64,000 nucleotides of DNA, taken from positions 744,001-808,000 of the forward strand of contig CAWIBX010000007.1 in the NCBI GenBank assembly GCA_963834405.1. Reading direction: 5' to 3'. The notes under the pieces were generated by a model. The model ran no database searches. It had not been told where the DNA came from and worked only from the letters and a program-made list of their open reading frames with translations. This stretch comes from Bog-473 sp963834405 (lineage in GTDB: Bacteria; Actinomycetota; Acidimicrobiia; Acidimicrobiales; RAAP-2). Made by a program: the position numbers and the translations under genes. Positions 6,823 to 15,214 of the stretch are shown here, piece by piece; position 1 is the first letter of the stretch, and the number at the start of each line of letters is the position of its first letter.

Positions 6823-7634
6823 CCGTCGTCGACCTCTGGGTCAACGCGCTGAGCGGCAAGGCGGCCGCGGCGTTCCTGGGCCAGGCCGGCAACGAGAACA
6901 TCCCGGACCTCCTGGGGGGAGATCTCTCGGCCGCGCAGTCGCTCAAGCAGCTCCTGGGCACCATGGACGAGTGCAACGTCGACGTCGGCGTCCTCGCCGC
7001 GGGCCTCTCGTCCGACGAGACCGAGGCGCTGCTCGAGAGCGCCGCCGAGTACCACGACCGCCTCCGTGTCGCCCTCACCGTCGACCGCCCCGACCGCCCC
7101 CTCACGCAGTGCCTACGCCTGCGCGCGCTGTCCGCGCACCCGTCGGTGGCGCTGGTGCGGGTGACCCCGCTCGTGCACCAGTACCCGCTGAACGACAAGC
7201 TCTACTACCCGGTCTACGCCACCTGTGCGGAGCTGGCGCTGCCCGTCTCCATCAACGTCGGCGTCCCGGGGCCGCAGGTGCGCTCGGCCTGCCAGCGCCC
7301 GGAGCTGCTCGAGGACGTGCTCATCGACTTCAAGGGCCTGACCGTGATCGGCGCGCACATGGGCCACCCCTACGAGGCGCTGCTCATGCAGTACATGCTC
7401 AAGTGGCCGGACCTCTATCTGTCGAACTCGGCGTATCTCGCCAAGTACATGGATCCGGCGCTCGTCTCGTTCATGAACTCCTCGCGCGGCATGGGTCGCG
7501 TCCTCTTCGGGTCCGACCATCCCTTCCTGCCCATGGAGCGGGCGGTGACCGCCGCCCGGGATCTGCCGCTCACCGAGCAGGCGGCCGACGCCTTCCTCGG
7601 CGGCACGGCGGCGCGTCTCCTCCGCCTCGGATGA
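6819..7634 (+). CDS. amidohydrolase family 2 metal-dependent hydrolase/decarboxylase
   Basis: 271 residues starting with GTG inside the GTGA overlap. A TIM-barrel amidohydrolase-2 pattern is visible: VDLWVN at the first strand, INVGVPGPQ, VIGAHMGHPYE (metal/substrate His) and VLFGSDHPFLP (catalytic Asp and His) near the end. The usual HxH of the first strand is missing, so metal binding may be atypical. Members hydrolyse or decarboxylate aromatic or cyclic acids. The partner genes SRPBCC and LLM on either side suggest a small catabolic unit. Confidence 0.75.
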   Translation: MTVVDLWVNALSGKAAAAFLGQAGNENIPDLLGGDLSAAQSLKQLLGTMDECNVDVGVLAAGLSSDETEALLESAAEYHDRLRVALTVDRPDRPLTQCLRLRALSAHPSVALVRVTPLVHQYPLNDKLYYPVYATCAELALPVSINVGVPGPQVRSACQRPELLEDVLIDFKGLTVIGAHMGHPYEALLMQYMLKWPDLYLSNSAYLAKYMDPALVSFMNSSRGMGRVLFGSDHPFLPMERAVTAARDLPLTEQAADAFLGGTAARLLRLG

Positions 7635-7641
7635 GGCTGCC

Positions 7642-8514
7642 GTGAGCGCCCCCACCCTCGGACGCTACGGCGTGTGGTGGAGCGGCTCCTGGCGGCCGCC
7701 CGACGAACGGGACCTCAACGTCGCGGGCGAGCTCGAAGCACTCGGCTTCGGCACGCTCTGGTCGTCGGGCGGCTTCGAGGCGGGCCTGGCCGGCCGCTTC
7801 GGGCGGCTGCTCGAGGCAACGGAGCAGGTGGTCGTCGCCAGCGGCATCGTGAGCATCTTCGCCGGCGCCCCGGACGTGGTCGGGCCCGCCGCCCTCGCCC
7901 TCGACCTGGAGTACGAAGGACGGTTCCTGCTGGGCCTCGGCGCCAGCCACTCGGCGATCGTGCCCGATTACACCCGCCCGTATTCGAAGATGGTCGCGTA
8001 TCTCGATGCGCTCGATGCCAACCACCCGCCCGTCCCGACCGAGCGGCGCGTCCTCGCCGCGCTCCGACCGCGGATGCTGGAACTGGCGGCGACGCGGGCC
8101 GCGGGCGCCCATCCGTACTTCGTCCCGGCCGAGCACACCGCACGCGCCCGCGCGATCCTGGGACGGGGCCCGCTCCTGGCGCCCGAGGTCGCGGTCGTCC
8201 TGGAGCGCGATCCCGCCTCGGCGCGGGCGCTCGCCCGCGAGTACGCCAGCATCTATCTCGGCCTCCCGAATTACACGGGCAATCTGCGCACCTTCGGCTT
8301 CGGCGACGACGACCTCGGCGGCGGCGGGAGCGACCGCCTGATCGACGCCGTCATCCCCTGGGGGGACGCCGAATCCTTGGCCGGCCGCCTCCGCGAGCAT
8401 CTCCAGGCCGGGGCGGACCACGTGTGCATCCAGGTCGTGGCCGCGCACCACGACTTCCCGCTGGCCGAGTACGCGGAGCTGGCCGGCGCACTGTTCGACG
8501 CTCCGGTGGCCTAA
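7642..8514 (+). CDS. LLM-class F420-dependent oxidoreductase
   Basis: 290 residues from GTG 7642, seven bases after the amidohydrolase stop. The N-terminal YGVWWSGSWRPPDE, the ALEFGTLWSSGG-type strand and the LGLGASHSAI region are typical of luciferase-like monooxygenase (TIM-barrel) proteins that use F420 or FMN. It is closest to the short actinobacterial F420 subgroup. Substrate unknown. The stop overlaps the end of the opposite-strand rdgB by three bases. Confidence 0.8.
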   Translation: MSAPTLGRYGVWWSGSWRPPDERDLNVAGELEALGFGTLWSSGGFEAGLAGRFGRLLEATEQVVVASGIVSIFAGAPDVVGPAALALDLEYEGRFLLGLGASHSAIVPDYTRPYSKMVAYLDALDANHPPVPTERRVLAALRPRMLELAATRAAGAHPYFVPAEHTARARAILGRGPLLAPEVAVVLERDPASARALAREYASIYLGLPNYTGNLRTFGFGDDDLGGGGSDRLIDAVIPWGDAESLAGRLREHLQAGADHVCIQVVAAHHDFPLAEYAELAGALFDAPVA

Positions 8515-9190
8515 CCGGCCGTCGTCCCCGCCGTCCGCTTCGACCCCGTCGTCCCCGTCGTCCGCCGCCCCAACGCCGCCGCCAGGGCCCGGAAGGCGCG
8601 CCCGCGGTGCGACACCGCGTCCTTCTCCGCCGCCGTCATCTCGGCGAACGTACGGCCGTCCCCCCCACCGTCTCCCCCTGCTCCGGGTCCGGCAGGAAGA
8701 CGGGGTCGTAGCCGAAGCCGGCCGACCCACACGGCGCCGGCGCGATCGTCCCCTCCACCGCGCCCTCGGCCCACACGTCGGAGCCGTCGGGGAACGCAGC
8801 GAGCGCAACGGTGCGGAAGCGGGCCCGGCGCGCGCCGCCCATGTCCGCGAGAGCCGAGAGCGCGCGCAGCAGCTTGGCGACGTTGTCGGCGTACGTCGCG
8901 TCCTCCCCGGCGTAGCGGGCCGAGTACACGCCCGGGGCGCCGCCCAGCGCGTCGACCTCCAGGCCCGTGTCGTCCGCCACCGCGGCCAGGCCGGTGGCGG
9001 CCACCAGTGCCCGGGCCTTCAGCCGCGCGTTGTCGAGCAGCGTCTCACCGTCCTCGACCACCTCCGGCACCTCGGGGGGGCGGGGCACCAGGTCGACGTC
9101 GAGCGCGGCGGACAGGATCGCCGCGATCTCGGCGACCTTGTCGGGGTTGGCGGAGGCCAGGACGAGGCGGAGCGGGGCGGCCCCGCTCAC
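8511..9190 (-). pseudogene. rdgB: RdgB/HAM1-type dITP/XTP pyrophosphatase, frameshifted
   Basis: The N-terminal part reads LVLASANPDKVAEI, then ADDTGLEVDALGGAPGVYSARYAG and FGYDPVFLPDPEQGETVGG, all hallmark RdgB motifs. The conserved end TFAEMTAAEKDAVSHRGRAF continues in another frame. The break is at a run of seven C (8660-8666, plus strand): one more base restores the frame. GTG start 9190 overlaps the rph stop (GTGA), the classic rph-rdgB arrangement. The enzyme removes non-canonical purine triphosphates. Because the rest is intact, a homopolymer error in the sequence is at least as likely as real loss. Confidence 0.85.
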
Positions 9191-9954
9191 CGAGGCGAGG
9201 GCGGCTCGGCCAGGACGGCGGCCTGCAGGCCGGTCAGCTCCTTGATGCCGGCCTCGGCCAGCCCGAGCAGGCTGTCGAGCTCGCTGCGCGAGAACGGCAT
9301 GCCCTCGGCCGTGCCCTGGACCTCGACGAAGCGGCCCGCACCGGTCATGACGACGTTCATGTCGACCTCGGCCCGCGAGTCCTCCGTGTAGGGCAGGTCC
9401 AGCATGGGCACGCCGTCGACGATGCCGACCGAGACGGCGGCGACCGAGTCGGTCAGCGGGTGGGCGCTGATCGTGCCGGCCTGCACGAGCCGGGTGCAGG
9501 CATCGTGCAGGGCGACGTAGGCACCGCAGATGGAGGCCGTGCGCGTGCCGCCATCGGCTTGCAGCGCGTCGCAGTCCACGGTGATCTGCATCTCGCCCAG
9601 CGTGATGAGGTCGCACACGGCGCGCAGCGAACGGGCGATCAGGCGCTGGATCTCCTGGGTGCGCCCCGACTGCTTCCCCCTGGCCGCCTCACGGGAGGCC
9701 CGCTCGGGCGTCGAGCCCGGCAGCATGGAGTACTCGGCCGTGACCCAGCCCCGGCCCGTGCCGCGCAGGAAGGGCGGGACGCCCTGCTCGACCGACGCCG
9801 TGCACAGCACCTTCGTCTGCCCGAACGTGACGAGCACCGACCCGGGCGCCATGACCGTGTAGTCGCGCTCGAAGCGGACGGGCCGCAGCTGGTCGATGGC
9901 GCGCCGGTCGGCGCGGGCCGTCCGCGCGTCGCCGTTCATCTGCTCCTCTACCAC
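9187..9954 (-). CDS. rph: ribonuclease PH
   Basis: 255 residues covering the full phosphorolytic RNase PH fold. Diagnostic stretches are AIDQLRPVRFERDYT, VLVTFGQTKVLCTASVE, GRGWVTAEYSMLPGST, the GRTQEIQRLIARSLRAV helix, and VDCDALQADGGTRTASI. It trims tRNA 3' ends with phosphate as acceptor. GTG 9954 has AGGAG about five bases upstream; ATG 9939 is an alternative. Coupled to rdgB by a four-base overlap. Confidence 0.93.
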   Translation of the reverse strand: MVEEQMNGDARTARADRRAIDQLRPVRFERDYTVMAPGSVLVTFGQTKVLCTASVEQGVPPFLRGTGRGWVTAEYSMLPGSTPERASREAARGKQSGRTQEIQRLIARSLRAVCDLITLGEMQITVDCDALQADGGTRTASICGAYVALHDACTRLVQAGTISAHPLTDSVAAVSVGIVDGVPMLDLPYTEDSRAEVDMNVVMTGAGRFVEVQGTAEGMPFSRSELDSLLGLAEAGIKELTGLQAAVLAEPPSPR

Positions 9955-10005
9955 TGGTCTCCTCTCATTTCACCGATCATTGGGCCGGTCACTTCGCCGG
10001 GCCGG

Positions 10006-10408
10006 TCACGTCGCCGGGATCTCGAGCGCCGACGCCACGTCCGGATACGTCTTGATCTCAATCACGTTGCCGCTCGGGTCGGCCACCTTCGCCTTGGTCT
10101 GCTCGAGGGCCGACCCCTCGTGGTCGGTCGAGACCGGGTCGACCCAGGCGACGCCGCGCCCACCCAGCCGCGCCACCACCGCGTCGAACTCCTGGCGCGG
10201 CAGGGTCACCCCGAAGTGGCGGCAGCCGCCCGCCCGCAGCGAGTGGGCCTCGTCGGGCCGGTCGTGCAGCATCACCTGCATGCCGTAGAACCACACGTCG
10301 CACAAGCCGTCGCGCGCCCGCGCCGCCCGGCAGCCGAGCGTGTCCACGTAGAAGGCGCGCTTCGTCGAGGTCCCGCACCGGGATGGACAGGTGGAGCATG
10401 GGCTGCAT
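10006..10408 (-). pseudogene. glyoxalase/VOC-fold protein, frameshifted
   Basis: The start MQPMLHLSIPVRDLDEA and the continuation AFYVDTLGC through VADPSGNVIEIKTYPD form one typical VOC protein of about 134 residues, but they lie in different frames. The break is at a GCGCGC stretch near 10355-10362; two missing bases explain it. Metal-ligand-like His and Glu residues are present in HFGVTL and NVIEIK. Function unknown beyond the fold. Either an assembly indel or a decayed gene. Downstream of rph on the same strand run. Confidence 0.75.
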
Positions 10409-10484
10409 TGGGCACAGACTACGTGGCCGGCCCGGCAGCACCCTGCGGTGCCACCGACCGTCCGTTGCCCCGCCGTCGCGACGC

Positions 10485-12476
10485 TCAGACGCGTCCGGCC
10501 CCCGCCAGCACGCAGTGCGACATGTCCAGCGGGTTCCCCCGCCCGGCCGGCGTCCCGGCGTGGAGGCGGCACGTGATGAGCGACGCGCCGACCGCGGGTG
10601 AGGTCCGCAGCGGCCCGGGCGGCAGCGTCCAGACGTAGGCGCCACGGACGTAGGCGGGTCCGAAGCCGAGCGCCATGGTGACGAAGCCGGACGCGAAGAG
10701 CGGGTCGCGGCTGGGCCCGCTGATGACCACCTTGTCCACGTGCCACGTCTGCACCGCCCGCCGCACCCGGAGGAGCTGGGCCGGTGTGCCCGTGGGGAGC
10801 GGGGCCCCGATCTGCGAGAGGTCGGTCAGGATGCGGCGCGCCGACCCCGGTACCCCCTGCGCGACCGGGCCGCCCCGCGCGTTGGGTGTCTTCAACGCGG
10901 CACCGGCCAACCGGAAGTGCATGCCGTCCACCGCCTGCCACAGCATCGGCTGGGAAATGCCCGACACGGCGAACGGGATGGTCAAGAGGACGGTGTCGGC
11001 GGGCAAGGTCGGTGCGACCCTGTCCATGTAGGCGGGCAGGCGCACGGATTGCACGGTGAGGGGGACGTCCACGGTGACGAACACGGGCACGACGGCCAGG
11101 AGAGCCACGAGTACCGTCGCCAGCCAGGCCAGTGTCCCGCGTGCCCGGCCGCGCCACGCGTCCCTCCACCGCCACCGCCGCACCAGGGCCGCGAATTCAT
11201 CGAGGCCGATGGCGAGCAGGAACGCCACGAAGAGCGCGATGAACGGGGAGAACTGGTCCGGCAGGATCTGCTTGAGGACAGGGAGCCTGGACAGGTCCCG
11301 CCACGGCAGCCATGTGTGCGCCCACGACGGCGGCGCTCCGAACAAGTAGGCCCCGAGCGACAACCACACGGCGACCGCCGCCAGGAACAAGAGGAGCCAG
11401 ATGATCGGGCGCCGCCGGCCCACGACGAGCGCGGCCGCCACCGCCGCGAGACCCGGGCCGAGGTAGTCGGGCGGCGGTCCGTTCGTGCCGAGATAGCCCC
11501 CGTAGCGGGTGAGGGCAAGGCCCGGCGCGGAGAAGGCGCCGGGCAGGATCAGGCCGGACAGCGGCACGCCCAAGACGGGCGCCAGGACGAAGAGCACGCC
11601 GGTGACGGCCTGCGGTCCGGCCACCCCGAACCACGCCGGGTAGGCGAGCAGCACCGCGGCGATGCCCACGCCGAGGGCGGCGGCGGGCAGTGCGTGGCCG
11701 GCGCGCACCCGGACCTGCCGCCAGCCCACCACGACCACCGCCAGCAACCCGACCACCGCGAACAACAGGCACATCACGAGCACTTCGGGTGAGATGAAGA
11801 ACTGCACCACGAGCAACGCCGCCAACGCGAGGCCGTCCGCCCGCACGGAGTGCTCCTGGCGGATGACGATCTCGTGCAGCAGCGTGAACAGGAGCGGCGG
11901 CACCACCAACCAGGTGAGGGAGACGTGGCCGAAGAACAGCGACGTCACGATGACGGACGAGTAGCCGAACACCACCCCTCCGGCGACGGCGCCGGGCCAC
12001 CAGGACACGAGCGGTCGCAGCGCCACGAAGCAGGCCCACGCGCTCAATGCGGGCGCCAGCGTGAGCGCGACGTTCGTCGCGACGACCGGGCCGGCCGTCC
12101 ACGTGACCGGCGCCAGGAGAACGCCCACCAGGGTCCCCGACGTGTTGGACAGGAGGTTCGCACCGTCGGGCACGTTGACCGCACCCGAGAAGACGAGGCT
12201 GTGCAGGTGGGCGATGGCATACGCGGGCCACGCCGTGAACCAGACCTGCTGGGCCGGATCGCCGCACGCGCAGGTCAGGGTGGAGCTCGGGTGCCCGGAC
12301 CAGACGTGCCACCACAGAATGACCGCGGGGATCGCGAACAGCGCGATATAGAGGATGTGACGGAGCACCGCCCGGACCGGGGAGCTGACGACGGACCAGA
12401 CGGACCTCGCGGACCTCGCAGGTGAGCGCCGGGATGCCGACCGCACGTGCGACGACTCCTCGCTCCCACGTGTCAC
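10485..12476 (-). CDS. large multi-spanning membrane protein, possible GT-C glycosyltransferase
   Basis: 663 residues with about eleven hydrophobic segments from residue 38 to 480, then a C-terminal soluble domain of about 170 residues that would lie outside the membrane. After the first helix comes an extracellular loop with acidic residues and DPAQQVWFTAWPAYAI, resembling the first loop of GT-C enzymes that use polyprenyl-phosphate sugars. No family signature is certain. The basic Ser/Arg-rich N-terminus may be an overextension; the true start could lie 10-30 residues in. Divergent from the FAD oxidoreductase gene. Confidence 0.65.
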   Translation of the reverse strand: MTRGSEESSHVRSASRRSPARSARSVWSVVSSPVRAVLRHILYIALFAIPAVILWWHVWSGHPSSTLTCACGDPAQQVWFTAWPAYAIAHLHSLVFSGAVNVPDGANLLSNTSGTLVGVLLAPVTWTAGPVVATNVALTLAPALSAWACFVALRPLVSWWPGAVAGGVVFGYSSVIVTSLFFGHVSLTWLVVPPLLFTLLHEIVIRQEHSVRADGLALAALLVVQFFISPEVLVMCLLFAVVGLLAVVVVGWRQVRVRAGHALPAAALGVGIAAVLLAYPAWFGVAGPQAVTGVLFVLAPVLGVPLSGLILPGAFSAPGLALTRYGGYLGTNGPPPDYLGPGLAAVAAALVVGRRRPIIWLLLFLAAVAVWLSLGAYLFGAPPSWAHTWLPWRDLSRLPVLKQILPDQFSPFIALFVAFLLAIGLDEFAALVRRWRWRDAWRGRARGTLAWLATVLVALLAVVPVFVTVDVPLTVQSVRLPAYMDRVAPTLPADTVLLTIPFAVSGISQPMLWQAVDGMHFRLAGAALKTPNARGGPVAQGVPGSARRILTDLSQIGAPLPTGTPAQLLRVRRAVQTWHVDKVVISGPSRDPLFASGFVTMALGFGPAYVRGAYVWTLPPGPLRTSPAVGASLITCRLHAGTPAGRGNPLDMSHCVLAGAGRV

Positions 12477-12539
12477 TCGGCAGCAGCGTACTGCCGCGTC
12501 CCACAGCGACCCGGGCTTTCCGTTCGTACAATCGTCGTC

Positions 12540-13792
12540 GTGTCCGAGCGCCGGCAGTGCGCCGTGGTCGGGGCGGGGCTCTTGGGTCTTGCCGCCGCGT
12601 GGGCGATGTCACGGCGCGGCTGGGAGACCGTCGTGTTCGAGTCGGCGCCCGCATCCGGGCACGACCGCTCCGGGTCGAAGGGCGCGGCGCGCATCTTCCG
12701 CCTGGGCTACCCCGAACCGCTCTACGTCGAGATGGCCCTGCTGGCCCGCGAGGGTTGGCGTCAGCTGGAGGCCGCGACCGGCGCCCGGTTGCTGCACGTC
12801 ACCGGCCAGCTCACGTTCGGGTCCGAGTTCCAGTCGGTCGAACGCGCCCTCGAGAGGTTGGGCGTCCGCACCGAGAACCTCACCGCGGTGCGGCGGCGCG
12901 CCGGTTCCCCGCCATCCGCTGCGGCGGCCCGGCGCTCTTCGAGCCCGACTCCGGGGTGCTGGCGGCCGGCCGGTGCCTCGACGCGCTGCGCGCCGACGGA
13001 TCGTTCGGGCTCCGCTGCGGGGCCGGCGTCGTCGCGCTCGAGGACGACGCCGGGACCGAAGGCGTCACCGTGACTCTGGACGGCGGCGAGACCCACCGGG
13101 CCGATGTCGTGATCAACTGCGCGGGGTACCGGACGCTCGGCCTTCTCGGCTCCGGCTCCGGCTCCGGCTCCGGCCGTGGCCGTGGCCGTGGCCGTGGCCG
13201 CGGCCGCGGCCGGGACATGGCCTTCGCCGTGGAAGCCCTTCCGTCGCTCCCCCAAGTCGCCTACTTCGCACCGCGTGCACGCGGCGCGCCGCTGCCGCCG
13301 GTTTTCATCGAGTGGGGGGCGGACATGATCTACGGACTGCCCGTGCCGGCGACGTACGGCCCGCACGCGGGGACCTACAAGGTGTCGCACCACACGCCGG
13401 GCACCCCGTTCGACCCGGCCGACACATCGCCCTTCGCCGACGATCCCGCGCTCCTGGCGCGCCTCACGGCTGCCGCCGACCGCCTGCTCCCCACGCTCGA
13501 CCCGGCACCGGTCGCGACGGAGCGCTGCGTCTACGACAACTCGGCCGATACCGACTTCATCCTCGACCGGGTGGGCCGTGTCGTCGTCGGGTGCGGCACC
13601 AGCGGGCACGGCTTCAAGTTCGGGCCGCTCCTGGGCGAGCTCCTCGCCGACCTGGCCGAGGAGCGTACGCCCCCGGTCGACCTGGCCCGCTTCTCCCTGA
13701 CGCGGCCGGCTGCTCCCGATGCCATACCACGGCCACCGCCGGCATCGCCTGCGTCGCCGACATCGTCTCCGTCCGCGCCGATGCCCCGGTAG
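12540..13792 (+). pseudogene. sarcosine-oxidase-like FAD-dependent oxidoreductase, frameshifted
   Basis: The N-terminal CAVVGAGLLGLAAAWAMSRRG is a Rossmann FAD site; the C-terminal VVGCGTSGHGFKFGPLLGELLADLA is the monomeric sarcosine oxidase / solA-type end. The two parts are in different frames, breaking near 12900-12905 in a GC-rich stretch where one base appears to be missing. About 417 residues if repaired, close to family length plus a Pro/Ser-rich tail. Members oxidise secondary amines or amino acids with O2. A simple Gly-Ser/Gly-Arg repeat interrupts the middle. Start GTG 12540 was chosen because the FAD motif begins right after. Confidence 0.75.
13149..13211 (+). repeat. in-frame hexanucleotide repeats GGCTCC and GGCCGT
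   Basis: Four GGCTCC units followed by about seven GGCCGT/GGCCGC units encode (Gly-Ser)n then (Gly-Arg)n within the FAD oxidoreductase. Such an insertion is not expected in a sarcosine-oxidase fold and probably forms a surface loop. Confidence 0.75.
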
Positions 13793-13802
13793 CTTCGAGG
13801 CT

Positions 13803-14354
13803 GTGCCCCGGTACGTCGCCCTCCTGCGCAGCGTGAACGTCGGGGGTCACGGCCGCATCGGCATGAAGGAGCTCCGCGACTCCTTCGAGGGGCTGGGATA
13901 CGGCAACGTCGTCACGTACATCCAGACCGGAAACGTCCTCTTCGACGCGCGGTCCAAGAGCGAGGCGGCCGTCGTGTCGGCCATAGAGGAGCGCCTGGAC
14001 CAGGACTTCGGCGACTCCCCCGCCGTCATCCTGCGCAGCGTGCCCGAACTGCTCCGCGTCGGCCGCGCCAGCCCCTACGCCAAGGCCGGCGCCGACCCGG
14101 CCCGTCACCACGTGACCTTCCTCGCCGAGCAGCCCGAGAAGAAGAAGGTGACCTCGCTGGTGCTGCCCGCGAGCGGCCGCGACAAGCTCGTCGTCGACGG
14201 GCGGGAAGTGTACGTACACACCCCGGACGGGTACGGCACCTCCAAGCTGAGCGGCGCCTTCCTGGAGCGGCGCCTCGGCGTGCTCAGTACGACAAGGAAC
14301 TGGAACACCGTGACGAAGCTGTGCGCGCTGGCCGGAAGAGGAGACACCCGTTGA
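13803..14354 (+). CDS. DUF1697 family protein
   Basis: 183 residues from GTG 13803. RYVALLRSVNVGGHGRIGMKELR and the YIQTGNVLFDARS stretch are the DUF1697 signature; the C-terminal NWNTVTKLCAL also matches. Biochemical role unknown. Its stop overlaps the DUF1028 start as TTGA (14351-14354), so the two are translationally coupled. Confidence 0.85.
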   Translation: MPRYVALLRSVNVGGHGRIGMKELRDSFEGLGYGNVVTYIQTGNVLFDARSKSEAAVVSAIEERLDQDFGDSPAVILRSVPELLRVGRASPYAKAGADPARHHVTFLAEQPEKKKVTSLVLPASGRDKLVVDGREVYVHTPDGYGTSKLSGAFLERRLGVLSTTRNWNTVTKLCALAGRGDTR

Positions 14355-15214
14355 CCTACTCCATCGTGGCCCGGGACCCCGACTCGGGTCAGCTCGGCGT
14401 CGCCGTGCAGTCGCATTTTCTGGCGGTGGGCGGGCTCTGCCCCTGGGCGGCACCGGAGGTGGGCGCCGTTGCGACCCAGGCCATGGTGGAAGTCACCTAC
14501 GGACCGCGCCTGCTGAGTGCGCTGCGCGAGGGGAAGGAGCCCGAAGCCGCCCTCCGTGAGCTCACCGCCGCCGATAACGCGGCCGCTACCAGGCAGGTCG
14601 CCGCCGTCGACACCAGCGGGCGCGTCGCCGTGCACACCGGTACCGACTGCATCGCCGAGGCCGGCCACCGGACCGGGGACGGGTTCAGCTGCCAGGCCAA
14701 CATGATGCGCGACCCCGGCGTGCCCGACGCCATGGCGGACGCGTTCAGCGCCGCCTCCGGCGACCTGGCCAACCGCCTGCTCGCCGCCCTCGATGCGGCT
14801 GAGGCCGCCGGGGGCGACATCCGAGGACGTCAATCCGCCGCCATCAAGGTCGTGGGCGGCCCCGGCCAGACCGATGGTGAGCTCAGCGGCTGGCTCCTCG
14901 ACGTGCGGGTCGACGACGACGCCGAGCCCCTGCGCGAGCTGCGGCGCCTGGTACGGCTGCACGAGGCGACGCATGCGCCGCCCGGCTCGGACGCCGCCGC
15001 GCAGGTGGCCCAGCTGAGCCGGGGCAACCCCGAAGGGTGGTTCTGGCACGGCGTCACCCTGGCCAACGAGGGTCGCGTCGAGGAGGCCCGGGCCGCGTTC
15101 GGCCACGCGTTCGGGGCGAGCGACGGCGACCAATGGCGCCAGCTGCTCGAGCGGATCCCGATGCTGCTGCCCGACGACCCGGATCTCCGGCGGCAGCTGA
15201 CTCAGCCCGTGTAG
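14351..15214 (+). CDS. DUF1028 family, Ntn-hydrolase-like protein
   Basis: 287 residues beginning with a TTG start within the TTGA overlap. TYSIVARDPDSGQLGVAVQSHF at the N-terminus and GDGFSCQANMM match DUF1028 proteins, which have an Ntn-hydrolase-like fold. About 210 residues form that domain; the last 60 residues contain a possible TPR-like pair of helices. Substrate unknown. The 3' end overlaps the convergent pilB gene by 13 bp. Confidence 0.8.
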   Translation: MTYSIVARDPDSGQLGVAVQSHFLAVGGLCPWAAPEVGAVATQAMVEVTYGPRLLSALREGKEPEAALRELTAADNAAATRQVAAVDTSGRVAVHTGTDCIAEAGHRTGDGFSCQANMMRDPGVPDAMADAFSAASGDLANRLLAALDAAEAAGGDIRGRQSAAIKVVGGPGQTDGELSGWLLDVRVDDDAEPLRELRRLVRLHEATHAPPGSDAAAQVAQLSRGNPEGWFWHGVTLANEGRVEEARAAFGHAFGASDGDQWRQLLERIPMLLPDDPDLRRQLTQPV

